DNA from: Rotaria sp. Silwood1
Taxonomy: Eukaryota > Rotifera > Eurotatoria > Philodinida > Philodinidae
Length of the DNA: 64,000 bases
Assembly: GCA_905250075.1 (NCBI GenBank)
Contig: CAJNOP010000001.1
Coordinates: 7,839,634-7,903,633, forward strand
Direction: 5' to 3'
A program made the position numbers and the translations under genes. Shown here piece by piece: positions 23,710 to 37,047 of this stretch. The notes beneath the pieces are model-generated. The model was not told the origin of the DNA and did no database searches. It saw only the letters and a program-made list of their open reading frames with translations. Positions within the stretch are counted from its first letter, which is position 1, and each line of letters opens with the position of its first letter.

Positions 23710-26700
23710 ATTTCCGTTTTTCTTTTTGTACAAATAAAATAAAATAAAATAAAATAAATCAAATCTTTCGATTATTATTAAAATGGTTTGAAAAGCTTCC
23801 CTTTATCTAGACCAGTATCATTAAAACCTCACTTCTTCAAGAACATCAAAATGGAAATAGATGTATTGGAACATAGCTCAGTGTCTGATCTTTGAGAAAA
23901 AAGATGATGCTTAATTTAATACCCAATTTTTTCAAATTAAGTTTTTTATCTGAGATGTTTTCGTGCAAAAAAAGCCGTTTTAGTGGGATGTAGAAGCATG
24001 TAAAAGATGTTGATTTGTGAGTCTTCTCTTCATTTGCACTTCACACGCTCTCTAAAGAACATGAAATATTTATGATGAATATAATCTGTAATGAAAACAA
24101 GCTCAATTAACACATAGCTGATCATTTTAGAACATTACCCATCAAATATATTATTTCTTTAACTGAAGAAAGGGTCGTAGGAAATAATGGGAGTTTGCTT
24201 TCACGCAAAATTATGTGTACCAATATATGTCAGATGGTTTTAAGTTTGAGTAGCTCGAAATAAGGTTGTTTCATTCGGACAGTTCAGCTAGTCACATCAT
24301 TTTATTACTTGGCGTGTCATCCAATCAGATCTTCCACTATCTAGCTTTGGTTCGATCGAGTCTTCTGATGCTCGGAGTCTAGCTAATCAGGTTCTTTTGC
24401 TATTGCACTCTTGATCAATCTTCTTTTCGTTGTGGTAGGAATTTCATCCTATCAATTGTATTCGATATGCAAATATCGCTCAATGAATTTGTCTTACTGA
24501 CAATTATTTCAATCATATGTAAGAAATGAATATGAGCGTGGGATGTTGACATACTGTTATGAGTATGAGCGTGAATGCTGAAGTGTGAAATGAATGTCGG
24601 TAAAGTTTATGTGTGGGTTGCAGATGTGACTGTTAGTATGCGTGTGGACGTGAGTTTACGTGAATCTTGGGTACTGTTACGGGGAGATAGATTGTAGGTA
24701 TTGAGTTTGTGTGTGCATATCATATAAGCCTGTTAGTGTGGTTGTCGAATGTTTTGTATATATTGAGTGTGGAGATGTGAGATTACCAATGTGTGTGTTA
24801 GTGTAGTGCATGAGTGCAACGAACACTAAGTATGAATGCGGTGATGAGTGTAGTTATTTGAACAACTAAGAGAAGCACCACTCCGCACACACAATCCCAC
24901 CCACAGCGGCACCCACCTCGGCACACTTACACTCGAATCGCATTAACGAGCCTTACCTGTATCAAACTGGTATTCCGAACAGTTACGCATGAGTTACCCA
25001 TCTTCATATCTCTCTAAACGAATAAAGTTTACCGCCTGTGTTCAGTCAGTAAAAGTGAAAACACGTCAACTTTAAGGTAATAAATAGTGTAAATACAAAT
25101 CGTGAGCTATCTATACTTATAGAGCTTGCTCGAACAGAAGAATACAATCAACATTTTAATAATAGCATGAAAAATTAGTTTGCAACATGTTTACTATCCA
25201 TGACGGTTGTTAGTATCAATCTTTCAAGTATTTGTAAACGGACTGTACTTGCACTGTTTTCAAACCATAAACTATGTGAAATACGGCACAAGTTCGTGAT
25301 TCGCAGCCTGACATTATAATAGCAATACAATTATACTTATTTAATTAATTCTAGTTTCAGAGTACCGGAAATAGTATGTGTTTCGAAAAACTCTCACAAG
25401 CGTTCACATGGGCGTGAAAAATCGCGTGGAACTGTCGCATTTGTATCGGTTGTGTACCGCATGGTTCAATTTGAGCCGAGGATAAATCAATAAACATAAG
25501 ACCAAAAAAACAAAATTCCTGAAGAGTTCGACAACAGTTGGATAATCTCTACGATTTGAAGTAGGCACAACTCATCAATAGTATGCGTATACCTATATAT
25601 TATTCTCGTTCACTCAAAAGTTCATCCAAGACTAACGATGATAATGCTTACCAATCAAATGTTTTTAAGAATCACACTTTATATGTGTGTACAGAGTTGA
25701 AACCGATAGAGCTTTTTCTTGATCACTATTGCTGCCGGTCAGATCGGACACCAATCCACAATGGACAGAAGAAGAGGATCATGAGCAATTCTTTTAATGA
25801 TTGCAACTGTTAACATAATAGTTGGTGTACATATAGCTGGCATTTCATACTAGTTATCTACGCTTATCCAACTAAAAAGATTCCTATAAAATGAGATTTT
25901 CGGCTTTGGAAAACTGCGAATTAGCTCTATAAACTACAGTTGTTTTTATTGTGATGTTTTTCTAACAAAACGGAGACAATAATTTTTCTCATGTAATTGA
26001 TGCAGTTACTGACTATGCATTATATAAATTTGTCATGGATTAACTACTCTTCAACAATGTGAAGTGGATTATCATCACTAAAATATCTTCAACTTTTGCA
26101 TAGTTGCAAGTAAAATAAACAACACGGCTACAAATAAGTGTTTCATTTTAAAATTTTCCTTCGATCTTCATCTTAATACATGGATTACTAAAACGTAAAA
26201 TTTTACCTCTTTTAAGGGTAAGCTGATTGCTTGGTTACAGTCGAACACAAATATTCATATCTATCAAACATCTTTAGCAAAAATATACATTGATATAGTT
26301 TACATTCGTGGACAAAAGTAGGTACTCCCCCTGAAATGGTGGTATTTTCCATCATTTTGAACTGATATTTTGTGTGCATGTCGGCCTCATTGAACTCTGA
26401 TCGAAAGCACCCCTTTGCCCTCAATTGATTGATATTTGCTGAAGATATGACTTGCACATTTTTATTACTTTATCAAAGTTATGTCTTGGCCATTGTTCGA
26501 TATTTACTTTCGCGCAACCCTTCATTCAAAAGCTCAATGGTGCATCTATACCCAGTAAAGCTTTGGTAGGAAATGGATCTGAAATAATGGAGATCCAAGG
26601 TTCTCATTGAAAACTTTTACCAAACAGAAAGCCCTAGTTTTTAGTCTGGAATCAATAGCTCGAGCTCGAATCGATCAATGCAGCTGAAACTTTTAGCAAT

Positions 26701-27559
26701 AACTCCTCATCGACTCACAAATTTGCAATAAAATTTTCAGAGCTGTAGCTGTGCGTAGACCTGAAATCGACCTATCGGAAGAGTTCATCACACTACAGCT
26801 GGGTGTGGGTGCGGGCGGATGTCGGTGGGTGTGAGTGTGGGCCTGAGTGTGGATGTGGGGTGTTGGGTGTGGATGTGGATCTGAGTGTGGGTGGGTGTGG
26901 GGTGTGCGTGTGAGGGTGTGAGTGTGGTTGAGGACAAGATTTATACCCACACCCACGTAAACACGCACACCCACATCCAAGAAAGAAAAGAAAAACCTAG
27001 TTTTAAATCAGGTCTTTGAGCGTGGGGCTCAAAGTCTTTTATCTAAGGAATCAAATACAATATAAACGTATTTTAATATCTCCTCTTTCAACTAAGAAAA
27101 GCTACAACTAGTAGAGAAGTTTTTTTTTCAGATAACTTTATATATTATTTAATTATATAATTACAATTTTCATGCTATTTATAGAAACTTTTCGATTGCG
27201 ACTCTAACTCGATGGCATCGACTTGAGGGTTCTGACGTAGTTCACTACTGAAGACGCGGGTGTGGGTGTGGGTTTGTGGTGGATGTGGATGAGTCTGAAT
27301 GAGAAGACTAGCAGTCCAAATTCACACCTACACCCCACCCCCACCCCCACCCACATTCACACCTACACACCCACACCCATCCATACCTACACCCACATCC
27401 ACACCCATACCTACCCATAACCACACTCACACCCACCCACACCCCACACCGACAACCACACCCTTCAAGTACGAATCAAATTCTATTATCATCATTTCTT
27501 TTATTTCAATCGTTGTTTCTAATGAAATGAGCATAAACTAAATCTATCATAGAATCTAT
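23710..27559. other. Gene-free region with degenerate TG-rich and CA-rich tracts
   Basis: 3.85 kb between UBE3B and the Kv channel (convergent). No gene is supported. It holds a loosely TG-rich stretch around 24528-24800, a CA/CCCAC-rich stretch around 24875-24950, and the denser tracts listed at 26801-26978 and 27256-27463. Confidence 0.5.
26801..27463. repeat. Degenerate telomere-like (TGTGGG)n / (CCCACA)n tracts
   Basis: Four blocks alternate in strand: G-rich 26801-26932, C-rich 26943-26978, G-rich 27256-27291 and C-rich 27322-27463. Common words are GGGTGTGGGTG and CCCACACCCA mixed with GGATGT and TGAGTG variants. Opposed G and C blocks can pair as long imperfect hairpins, and the G-rich strand has many GGG runs able to form G-quadruplexes. 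The unit resembles TGTGGG, the telomere repeat reported for Adineta vaga, so these may be interstitial telomere relics. Simple GT-repeat decay is an alternative. Confidence 0.55.
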
Positions 27560-28964
27560 TTAATTTGTTTTATATTTAAATATATATCGACGATGTTGAA
27601 AATTATGAAAAATATTAAATGATTGAGTCAAACTTGGTAAAATAATAGCCATTGAAATAGAACCATACCAAACACCAACAATAGCAAATGTATAAGATAA
27701 AAATTGATATTCTGCAATATCAGAGTAACCAATAGTTGCTATGACTGTAAATGCCTTGTAAATAAAAAAAAAAAAACTTTATCTTTAATTAAGTAAAATC
27801 ATTTAATTGATATTTACATGCCATAATGCTTCACCAATATTTTTTATTTCATTATCTTGATGTAGTTGTTCAAGAACGAATTGTGTTAAACCAAAATAAA
27901 ATATTCCAAATATAATTAATATTGTTAACATAAGAATATCTTTTAAATTAATATATAAAACTCTAATAAATATTTCTAAACATTTTGCATGACGAGTTAA
28001 ACGAAATAGACGAAATAATTTAAAACATGTTAAATAATCAAATACTTGAGTTTCTTTTAATGTTAATAGATTTTCTTCTTGATTTTCTAATATATAAAGT
28101 CGATAAAATATTTGACTTAATATTGTTGGTAATATAGATAAGATATCTAATGCAAAATTTGGATCACTTATAAGATGTGTAAATGAAGGTACAGATAAAG
28201 TACGTAAAAATAATTCAAAATAAAACCTAAAAAAAACACAAGAAAATTTTTTATTTGATTTAATATCTTTTGCTAACTAACCATATAATACAAACAGTTT
28301 CTAATGTTGTATTTTCTGAATTAAAATAAGGTATAAATTGATAAGGACGTAAACTAATATCTGAACAATTAAAACCTTCTGTACGATTACGAGGTTTTAA
28401 TGGATGTGTTATCATCCACATTGTATTATGAAAATTTCGATAAATACTCATCGTTTCTAAACATAAAGAGTAAATTGCTAAAGCATTAAATACAGCTGAT
28501 AAAATGTTAAATAAAGAATTAAAATAATTAGTAGGTGGATGATAAAATATTTTTTTTAAGTAAGAAGTTGATTCACTGTGTTTATCTTCATTTATTGATA
28601 AATAATCATTATAAAATGTTTGAATTAATTTTTCACTTAATTGAAAAAATTGAATTTCTTCATAAAATATTATTGCTGGTATTGTTTCAGCTTTAATTAA
28701 AACACCATCATTTATATAATAATATAAAATAGATTCAAATGAACTTGGATGATGTGGAAAAAAATAATCACTTGTACCTGGTACAAGATACCGTGCCCGT
28801 TTTAATGGATCACCAAGGACTGTATCAGGAAAATTAATTAGATCAGATACATTTATTTCATAATGTGTACCCGATATATTGATTGTTAAACGATCATCTT
28901 CACTTTCGAAAAATGTTACCATTGATAAAAGACGATCGAGAGCATCCTTTGCCCAACCATCCAT
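27560..28964 (-). CDS. Atypical Shaker-type voltage-gated K+ channel subunit
   Basis: Three exons: 28964-28282, 28226-27818, 27754-27560, 428 residues. The N-terminal T1/BTB domain follows Kv1 closely (LTINISGTHYEINVSDLINF, then FPDTVLGDP and SSFESILYYY). S1-S6 follow: S2 contains ETVCIIWFYFELFLR, S4 has FKLFRLFRLTRHAK, and pore and S6 run from ALWHAFTVIATIGYSDI. The selectivity filter is TIGYSD (371-376) in place of TVGYGD. In S4 the first two gating arginines align with D291 and T294; K297, R300, R303 and R306 remain. The PVP hinge of S6 is replaced by ILP. No PDZ-binding tail (ends KYKTN). All frames are open, so this is a diverged gene and not an obvious pseudogene; K+ selectivity and voltage sensing are uncertain. 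Confidence 0.9.
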
Positions 28965-31799
28965 CGCTTTGATATTATTTGCTCAATTAATAATTGTGCG
29001 CCTTTTGAGCTTATTTTTAAAATATCTAATATAACAGTTACAATCGAAGAAGACCGTAATAATTGATGAATGAGATACAAATAAACAAAGGAAACAGTTT
29101 ATTTTAATCGAAGAACTTATATGTTTATGAAAAAGATTCTCCAAACATGAACATTAGTAAATAGTGTGCTTATCTTTACGTTTTTTTTATATGTAAATGA
29201 TGGCAAATCAAAAGTCTCACTCGGAGAATTCATATATATTATTTTATAGGTTTCGATGAAATACAAAATGGACAAAAACTTGAATGCATCATCACTTGGC
29301 TCTATCAAAGATAAATCTAGAGTTGACAAAGCGATGGTTTCATGTCTTTACAATATTGTTTTTTTCCTCAACAGAAAAACAAGACAAAAGTGGTTAAACT
29401 ACATCATATAAAGTTTGAAAGCCATTTTATTTATCACGAACGTCATCCGCATTGATAAATTTCGAGTGGAACCAAAGTGAGGACTATCAATTTAAAAGAT
29501 AATGAAGTATGTTTGGAATTCTACTATCGACAGTTGATTTTAGAAATCCATAGACATGACGAAAATCAATATTATTGCAAGCTCTATTAATCTTGACTTT
29601 GCAGAAATGATTTTTCAAAGTGAATAGAGATATTTTGAACTGATACCTGATTTCTCCGTAGAACGAAGAAAAATCGAGCATGTTTTATTTGAAAAACTAT
29701 TCTCTACTTGATTTCTGTTATTTTTAGTAAGTTCTGTAGTCTCATAGTGGTCAACTCCCTCCCACAATCAAAATTCAATCAAGACCAGCGAAAAGTATGG
29801 AATACTCAATATTTATGTGAATGGCCATCATCATTATCATATAAGTCAAAGATGATTTCGAAGAGTCGATTGATGCTCATAATTAATGATAAATAATTTC
29901 AAATTACGGAGATTTATACAATATTTTATTGAACAATTTTTTTTAATTCAATAGTGATAAAATTAAAAAAACAAGACGGTTATTTTTATTTACACAGCTA
30001 TAATTTCCCTTAGAAGTCTTATTCAATCATTTTAGCAAATAATATATTGATCAATTATGTTTTTTCAATTTTATTTTAGTTAGATATTAATAATAACAGA
30101 ACAAAAATCCTTGTCGTTAAGGTCATTCTTATTTTTGTACAATCGAAAACATTATCACTGGAAAAGTTTATGCAAACTTGTGAATGATATCAATCGATGG
30201 CATCGATTGATATGAGAATTTGAAATATAGTGAGATATTGCACTCTTTTTCCGGAGGTAAAATGAGATGTTGCACTCCGTTTCAAGAACCAAAGTGCAAC
30301 AAAGTGAAAATGTATAAATACGTCTAGAAGAAATACATAATAGTTTATATTTCATACTGTTGACTTCTATTTGTGTTTATACGTAGAAGTAATAATTTTA
30401 AAAAATATGCAATTATCATTTAGTAGTAAAATTTAAATCAAGTCGAAAGGAAAAATACGAATACAAATCATCATTAAATCACAAGATTAAAAAAATCTAA
30501 ATCATCGATGATGACTATCTGTACATCTAGATGTTCATTCTAATTAATCAAAAATAAACACAATTTGGAAGCAGAGTTATTGCAACATATTAAAGTTTGG
30601 GGAGTCGATAAATTTTTCAAAATAACTGCTATAAATTATCGAAATTTTGAATGAAGAACTTGAGAAATTTATCGAAAAATTCTGAAAATCTTTGAAAATT
30701 TTAGAAACTTTCAGGTTTCTCTAAGATTTTTGAAGAGTGTCTGAAAATTTGTAACAACTTTTCAAAATTTCTAGAAACTTTTGATCATTTTTAAGGGGTA
30801 TTTAAAAATTTGTCGAAGACTCTTCTAAAACTTTTTGTAATGTTGAGTCATAAAAACAAAATTTCTAAAGATAAGGGGATAGCCATTCGCTCGCGACAAC
30901 TCCGCTTCGAAGTCATTTGGTTGTGACTGTTATTTGAGCTTTCTTTTGATTGATCAAATGATGATCTGGTTGATTGAACTAAAAGTTTTTTGTATAGATG
31001 CTATTTGAGCGTGTCTCTATGACTGTTTTTTCTTCATTATCTAAAATGAGAATAAGAAAAGACTATTTGCTTGAATGAAAGAAGATAATAAATAGAAAAT
31101 TAATTGTGAAGACGAAATAACCAATATAAAACAAAGTGAAAAATTTTATAATAGAGTGCAAATCCAAATGAGTGCGTGGCGCATTCACTTTGATTTTGCT
31201 CGGTGAACTAATCAATCATTCGGAACACTGATCGATGCCACTCTAAAAAATTAAGACACTTAGATAAGACAGTTCGTGTGTCTATTTTGCATTAATTTTA
31301 CTTGAGCGTCTAAAATCGGTCATCCGTTGACACGTGACGCGTCTTACGAAGACACACTATATGTCTAAAGAAGACGCGTCATGTGTCAACGGATGACCGA
31401 TTTTAGACGCTCAAGCAAAATTAATGTAAAATAGACACTTGGACTGTCTTGTAAGACACAAGGCATTTTTTTACAGTGGCAACTGACACTAGACGGCCAT
31501 TTTTAAAATCTATTCTTTTTTTATTCCTCTTTACTGGTAACTTACGAATAGTACGATATCTATTGCTAAACACATTGTCCAATCGGATTATTATTTGCTT
31601 TAGACTAACTGATTCAGTTGGGCTGGCTTCACAGTCACAAATTTTGTCAATAAAATATTTGTAAAGTTTTAAAAACCTAGAGAATTATATATTTCAAAGA
31701 TATAAATCGAATAAATATTCTCATATTTTAGATATTTGATTTTAGGCAAATAATTTTCATTTGTTATTGTTATTCTGTGTATAATAGTTCTATTTAACA
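28965..31799. other. Intergenic region with a palindrome
   Basis: 2.8 kb upstream of both the Kv channel (-) and ARPC2 (+), so both promoters should be here. The one clear structure is the palindrome at 31236-31481. Small frames between 29117 and 30355 have no family resemblance. Confidence 0.5.
31236..31481. repeat. 246-bp palindrome (foldback/MITE-like)
   Basis: Two arms of about 115 bp are inverted copies around a centre near 31358, with a short interior (31346-31370) that is itself partly paired. The inner part, including GAGCGTCTAAAATCGGTCAT and GTTGACACRTGACGCGTCTT, matches almost without error; mismatches collect toward the ends, which start GCCACT and finish AGTGGC. Such structures are typical of foldback or MITE elements; the low divergence suggests recent insertion or arm homogenisation. 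It lies about 320 bp upstream of the ARPC2 start codon. Confidence 0.85.
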
Positions 31800-33100
31800 A
31801 TGATTTTACTTGAAGTACATAATCGTATAATTGAAGAATTATTAACACTACAAATCGAAGGATTTTTACGTAAAGAAAAATTAGTGGATCTTAAAACTGA
31901 TGTTGTTGGTAAATGATTTTGAATTTTGAAATAAAACAAACAAAAAAAAAAATAATTCTTGAATAATTTAAGATTTTGATGGTGCACTTTATCATGTAAC
32001 AAGTTCACGTGATAAACCATTTATTGTTAGCATTAAATTAAAATTTTTTCGTGATTTAGAACAATACGGCACAGATGAAGTTAGTTGTAGAATTTGATTT
32101 TTTCTCGTAATAATAATACTAATAATAATTAATTGTATATACTTAGGTTCTACGTCGAGAATATGGTGATCTTCTTGTAGCACCTTTAGAAGGTTATAAT
32201 GTAACATTATCATTAGATTTTAATACACAATTACCTAAAGGTGATAGTAATGATGCATGGTTACCACTTGTTCGTAAAATTGCAATGCTTAAACGAAATT
32301 GTTTTGCGGCTGTTTTTGAAAAATATTTTGATTATCAAGCAAAACAAGAATCAACAAGTATTAGTCATAAACGAGCTGTTATACATTATCGTGATGATGA
32401 AACAATGTATGTTGATGCATCATCTGATCGTGTTATTGTTATTTTTTCAACTGTATTTAAAGATCCAGATGATAATGTTATTGGTCGTGTTTTTATGGAA
32501 GTAAGAAAATTTTTAAAAAAATAATTATCATATGTATATGTATATATATTATATTTAGGAATTTAAAGAACGACGAAGACAATTTCAACAAGCACCTCAA
32601 GTTATTGTTAGTTATCGTACACCACCAGAAGAATTAAAGGATATGCATGATGCACGTATAGGTGATAATATTGGTTATTTAACATTTGGTATGTAATTTT
32701 TCTTTTTAAATTATAAACATATATTGATAAAATTTTTTTTATTAGTTCTTTTTCCACGTCATACAAAAGCAGCAACACGTGACAATACAATTAATCTTAT
32801 TCATACACTTCGCAATTATTTTCATTATCATATTAAATGTTGTAAAGTATGTTTAAATCATTTTTTTCATAATATATTATATTAACAAACAAATTGTTTC
32901 AGGCATATTTACATGCACATATGCGTCATAAAACAAATGAATTTTTAAAACGTCTTCAATTAGCTCGACCAGAAGTTAAGAAAAGTTTTCGACGTGGTCC
33001 CAATGCAGCTGGTATATGAAAAGAAAAAACAAAACTTTTTTTTTTTTTGTTCAATTAAAATTTTTCTCATCTAGGTGATGCACCAGCGGGTATGGAGTGA
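31800..33100 (+). CDS. ARPC2: ARPC2, Arp2/3 complex 34-kDa subunit
   Basis: Seven exons: 31800-31908, 31973-32079, 32147-32500, 32559-32688, 32746-32846, 32903-33011, 33075-33100, 311 residues (human 300). It begins [13 protein letters not shown], nearly as in human ARPC2, and keeps the family landmarks [60 protein letters not shown] and [24 protein letters not shown]2 with ARPC4 forms the core that binds the side of the mother actin filament in the Arp2/3 complex, allowing branch nucleation. The C-terminal helix that runs to [14 protein letters not shown] is followed by a short extra tail (GDAPAGME). No defects seen. Confidence 0.97.
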
Positions 33101-36100
33101 ACATTACTGAACAAAAGAGATTTGTGATTTTGGTTGTTTTTTTTTCTCTAACCGGCTGATTTATCATATTTCTTTTTTTTTGCTTCTTCTATCTATAGTC
33201 GTTAATTTATCACTTCTTTTGTTCGCTTGTATATGAACGTAGAGCAATTTATTTGGTTTCAAACATTTTTATGTTATTCTATTTAATTATCAACGACAAG
33301 TATGCTTGTTTCTTTTTCTTTTTCTTTTTTACATTCTCATTGATTATGATTGCGAACAAATATCCAAAAAAAGATGAATACAATGCATCATTGTATAAGA
33401 TGTTTAATTGATAATGAATACATATGTGTTTCATGCTTGTGTCAAAAGATTCGTACTTCGAATCATTTATATTGCTCAATTTCAAATCCTCATCTCAATC
33501 AAATAATATATTGCTAGATTCTGAAAGTATTTGACAAATATTGATTTTTAATGTAATTCCTCACTAAATTTTTGTTTAAAATATAGAGTTCAATCAAAAA
33601 AATTAAAATGAACAATACAGCTCAAACATTCATTGTAGCAAGAAAATTTCTGATATGAAAGATTTTTCCATATATTTTATGTTATTCTGATTATGTTTCA
33701 CAGAATCAAATCTCACGAGACATTCATAGACAAAAAAGAAAAGATCTAGAGTTACATTGCAAACAATTGTTTTTTTTTAGATTCTATTTGTAACAAACGT
33801 TGATTTATATAATTTGTTGTAAAAAATTGTTTTGATAGTGATTCGAAATAATCATCGTTAACCATTGTTAATATGCATTACATCAAACAGGAATTAACTT
33901 TGATTACTTTCTATATTTTATATCTCATACGACAGGAGCACTTCGACTCTGACGACATACGTCTGAAATAAATTCGTTCCATAAGAATTAATACTAAATT
34001 CGTCTCTATATATTTGTCTTCCACTAATTGCAATTAAGATTCGATTATCGACTTAATTATTCTATGAATATATAATAAGTGCGTTCGCGAGCAGGAGTGT
34101 GTGTATTGACGAACTACTATGTTATCTAGTGCCACATTCACATCCTTCCATTATTGAATAGCATCATAAAGAATACATAGACGGTCATCTTAATCATATA
34201 AAACTTGCTATATAACATGAAGGGTATATGAAAATCAAACATTCTATTAAATAATCATCTTTTTTTTTTTTTCTTATGTGCTATTCCTCGTATTTGTGTC
34301 AATAAAATGTCCAATGACTATTGAATTAATAAAATATTTTATTAATCTCTTAGGAGATTAGTAAAGGACAAAAGTGTCTAGATAAGTGCAGAAGGTTTCT
34401 TATGAGACAATCTTTCATTAATGGAGAATAGTTCCAGGCAAGATTAGTCTAAAAAAAGATTTATCAACTTTGTCAACATTCGTTCTGCTCATTTTATTTT
34501 CATCAGTAATTGTCTCATGAGGATCAATCTGATTTCAGATCATTCAACAAGTCTTTTATTCTTTTCTTTTCTGACGAGTTCATTAATATTATATGACTAT
34601 CTTATCAAGTCTCTAGGATGAGTTCTAGTCTTCTTTCTGGTTGGTATATCTTTTTTTTTTATAGGAATAAAGAAAATAGTTTCATTTCCTTAATGTATTA
34701 TTGATCGGTCAGTATTTTCAATCATGTAGTTATACAGAAGAAAGAATTATTCAAGATTTATATGTTTGAAAAAGAAAGACAAATATGTAATGACCTCGAT
34801 AGATTTTGATGAGTACTATGGTGCACTCGTAACAAACAAAAGACTTTTTCTCTTATAAGTCAAAAAGCCGAAAAAACAAATAAGTACTGAGGTTCGCTAA
34901 CTTTTTTTTTTCAAAAATACAGAAATAAATCATGTTCTTCTCTAACTTTTTGTGAAGTGAAACTAGAAATTTTTTTTTCTATGCAAAAATGAATGAGTAT
35001 AGCGTCATAGTTAACTAAGAACTCTTTTATCCAAATTTGAGTGATATGTTATCAATTATTTAAGTCTGATGAGTTTCATTTTTTGTAAACAATTGGCACA
35101 AGCCGGGTTGTCTTTTGACAGCAAAGATTTTTTTTTTTAAGAAGTACCGTGATTAGTATTAAATGACAATTTAGCTTTTCGAATGAAATAATACGATATC
35201 GAAGAATCTTTAATCAACATACAAAAAATTTTCGCATCGAGAAGTAGTATCAATTTCATGAGCAGTTTTCAAAGGCTTCAATCTTATTTCAAGAAAATTT
35301 TGATTTATTGCAGCTCTTAGAAAGCATAACTTATATCAGCAATCATTAGCATGAATGCATTTGACGTTAAAAGTATTGAGATTTTTCTTTAAATTCATAT
35401 AAAAATATATTTCATAGAATCAAGTTTTTTTTTGCAATCGCATAGGATGCACCTGAATTGAAAATCTTTTTTTTTTAACTATAAATATCCAAAGTTCTGA
35501 TGAGATCATAATCATTGAGCACTTATACAACGTATTAAATTAGTTTTTTAATTGTAATACAGAAGTGTAGGCAAGTTTTTAATTTTAATACTAAGTTGAC
35601 GAATCTATTATTTATATATGTTTAGAACATGCGTGATACTTTATCTATTAAATATAAATGAAAAAATAGTCTTTTAGCGTTTTTAAACTATTGAACATAC
35701 CATACTACGTATTTTGAAGAATGTTAGCTATAGTTTTTACAATTTTCCTAGTCTAACAAATAAATCATATCTATTTAGCATTAATGAACATATAGAGAAC
35801 AGTTAAAATACTCTATTTACTATCTTTCAATGAATATTTCAATAGAACTTAATGGTATTCTTATGCTGCTCATGCCTTAACATGCATGATTATTGACCAA
35901 GTTTATTAGAGATACTGAAAATTTCACTATTATAATTATATAATTGGTGCCATCTATGAGAAAACAACAGACTATTAAAAAAAATACTGCATCATATTAT
36001 ATATTTGCTTAATACTCATCAAGAATTGTAAATAACATCACAGACAAAGAAGTCATAAATGTTCAAATAGTATAAAAATTATTTGAGCGCTTTTATTTGT

Positions 36101-36517
36101 TCTAGAGGCATGACAAAGTATTGTAGTATTCACTCTTGGAAGGAAAGTATACACGACATTAAAGAGAAAATTTAAATAATATATAACACGTAAAGTAATC
36201 ATGCTATGGTATTTTAGGAATGAGTGATAGTGTCCTCTTTCGATTGACTCTAGTATTAGTCATATAATGTCACATATGTATGTCCTTATTTCAGTATAGC
36301 GCTACTATCTATATTAACAAAAGAAGTGTGTAATAATGTAATTGCATTGTCTGAACTTTTATGAATCATGTTTTCACTGACTGGTTGTCGTTCTTTTTTT
36401 TTTGTTTTCTTTATCTTTTCTTCGTTTTTTTATATCATAAAACGAGAGGCCTACACCTGTTTCTCATTTATTTTCCATGTTCGTTTTAGATTCATTGACG
36501 CATTTTGTGCAACAATA
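33101..36517. other. Intergenic, no feature seen
   Basis: 3.4 kb of AT-rich DNA with many homopolymer T and A runs. No open frame of coding character, inverted repeat or RNA gene recognised. It must contain the ARPC2 3' UTR and the promoter of the FAM174-like gene. Confidence 0.5.
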
Positions 36518-37047
36518 ATGTCGATTGATGATTTATATTTGTCGTTTCTGGTTAGTTTAGTTTTTCATCTAATTTTACCGCAAGCTATTAGAACATTACC
36601 GAATGATACAACAACAAATTTACTTTCTACTACTAACATGACAGTAAATGGAAATAATACAAGAACTGTTATAGCTATTAAAAATCGACTTGATCAAGGA
36701 AAAGAAATACTACATGACGCTTTTGCAAATATGGATCGAGGCACATTATTACGTGCTACGATTGTACTTGCTGGTATTACATGTCTCATTTTAATATATA
36801 TTGGAATGAAAACATTTTTGTAAGTGAAGAAAAAGAAAAATTAATTGTTTTTGTTTACAAAAAAATATATCTGTCTTTTGAATTTATGCATTTATATTAT
36901 TATTATTTTTTTAGTTTACGTAAAAAACGTCAACCAAAACGATATACATTAATTACTGATCCAACTGCAATGGAAGAACCTCTCTTCGGTGCTCATGATG
37001 ATGACGATGATGAAATTGAAGATGATACATTATTTGTACGAAAATAA
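36518..37047 (+). CDS. FAM174-like single-pass membrane protein
   Basis: Two exons, 36518-36819 and 36915-37047, 144 residues. A hydrophobic N-terminus (MSIDDLYLSFLVSLVFHLIL) serves as signal peptide. A Thr/Asn-rich lumenal segment with possible N-glycosylation sites follows (NDT, NMT, NNT), then a transmembrane helix at about 78-96 and a basic cytoplasmic stretch (LRKKRQPKRYTLIT) ending in an acidic tail with HDDDDDEIEDDT. This layout, helix then Arg/Lys-Tyr-Leu then Asp-rich tail, is that of human FAM174A/B; FAM174B has been linked to Golgi organisation. An in-frame ATG at 36368 would add 50 residues with a second hydrophobic stretch, less like the family, so I prefer 36518. Confidence 0.72.

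Noticed and set aside
26300-26340. Sequence similar to a Tc1/mariner end (GTGGACAAAAGTAGGTACTC)
   Set aside because: No inverted partner end or transposase fragment found nearby.
26693-26980. Frame rich in Thr-His-Pro repeats on the minus strand
   Set aside because: A low-complexity readout of the CCCACA-type tract, not a gene; the same applies to the plus-strand frame at 27299-27541.
36368-36517. Upstream in-frame ATG that would extend the FAM174-like protein by 50 residues
   Set aside because: The added Phe-rich sequence would place two hydrophobic segments before the lumenal part, unlike the family; 36518 gives a normal signal peptide.
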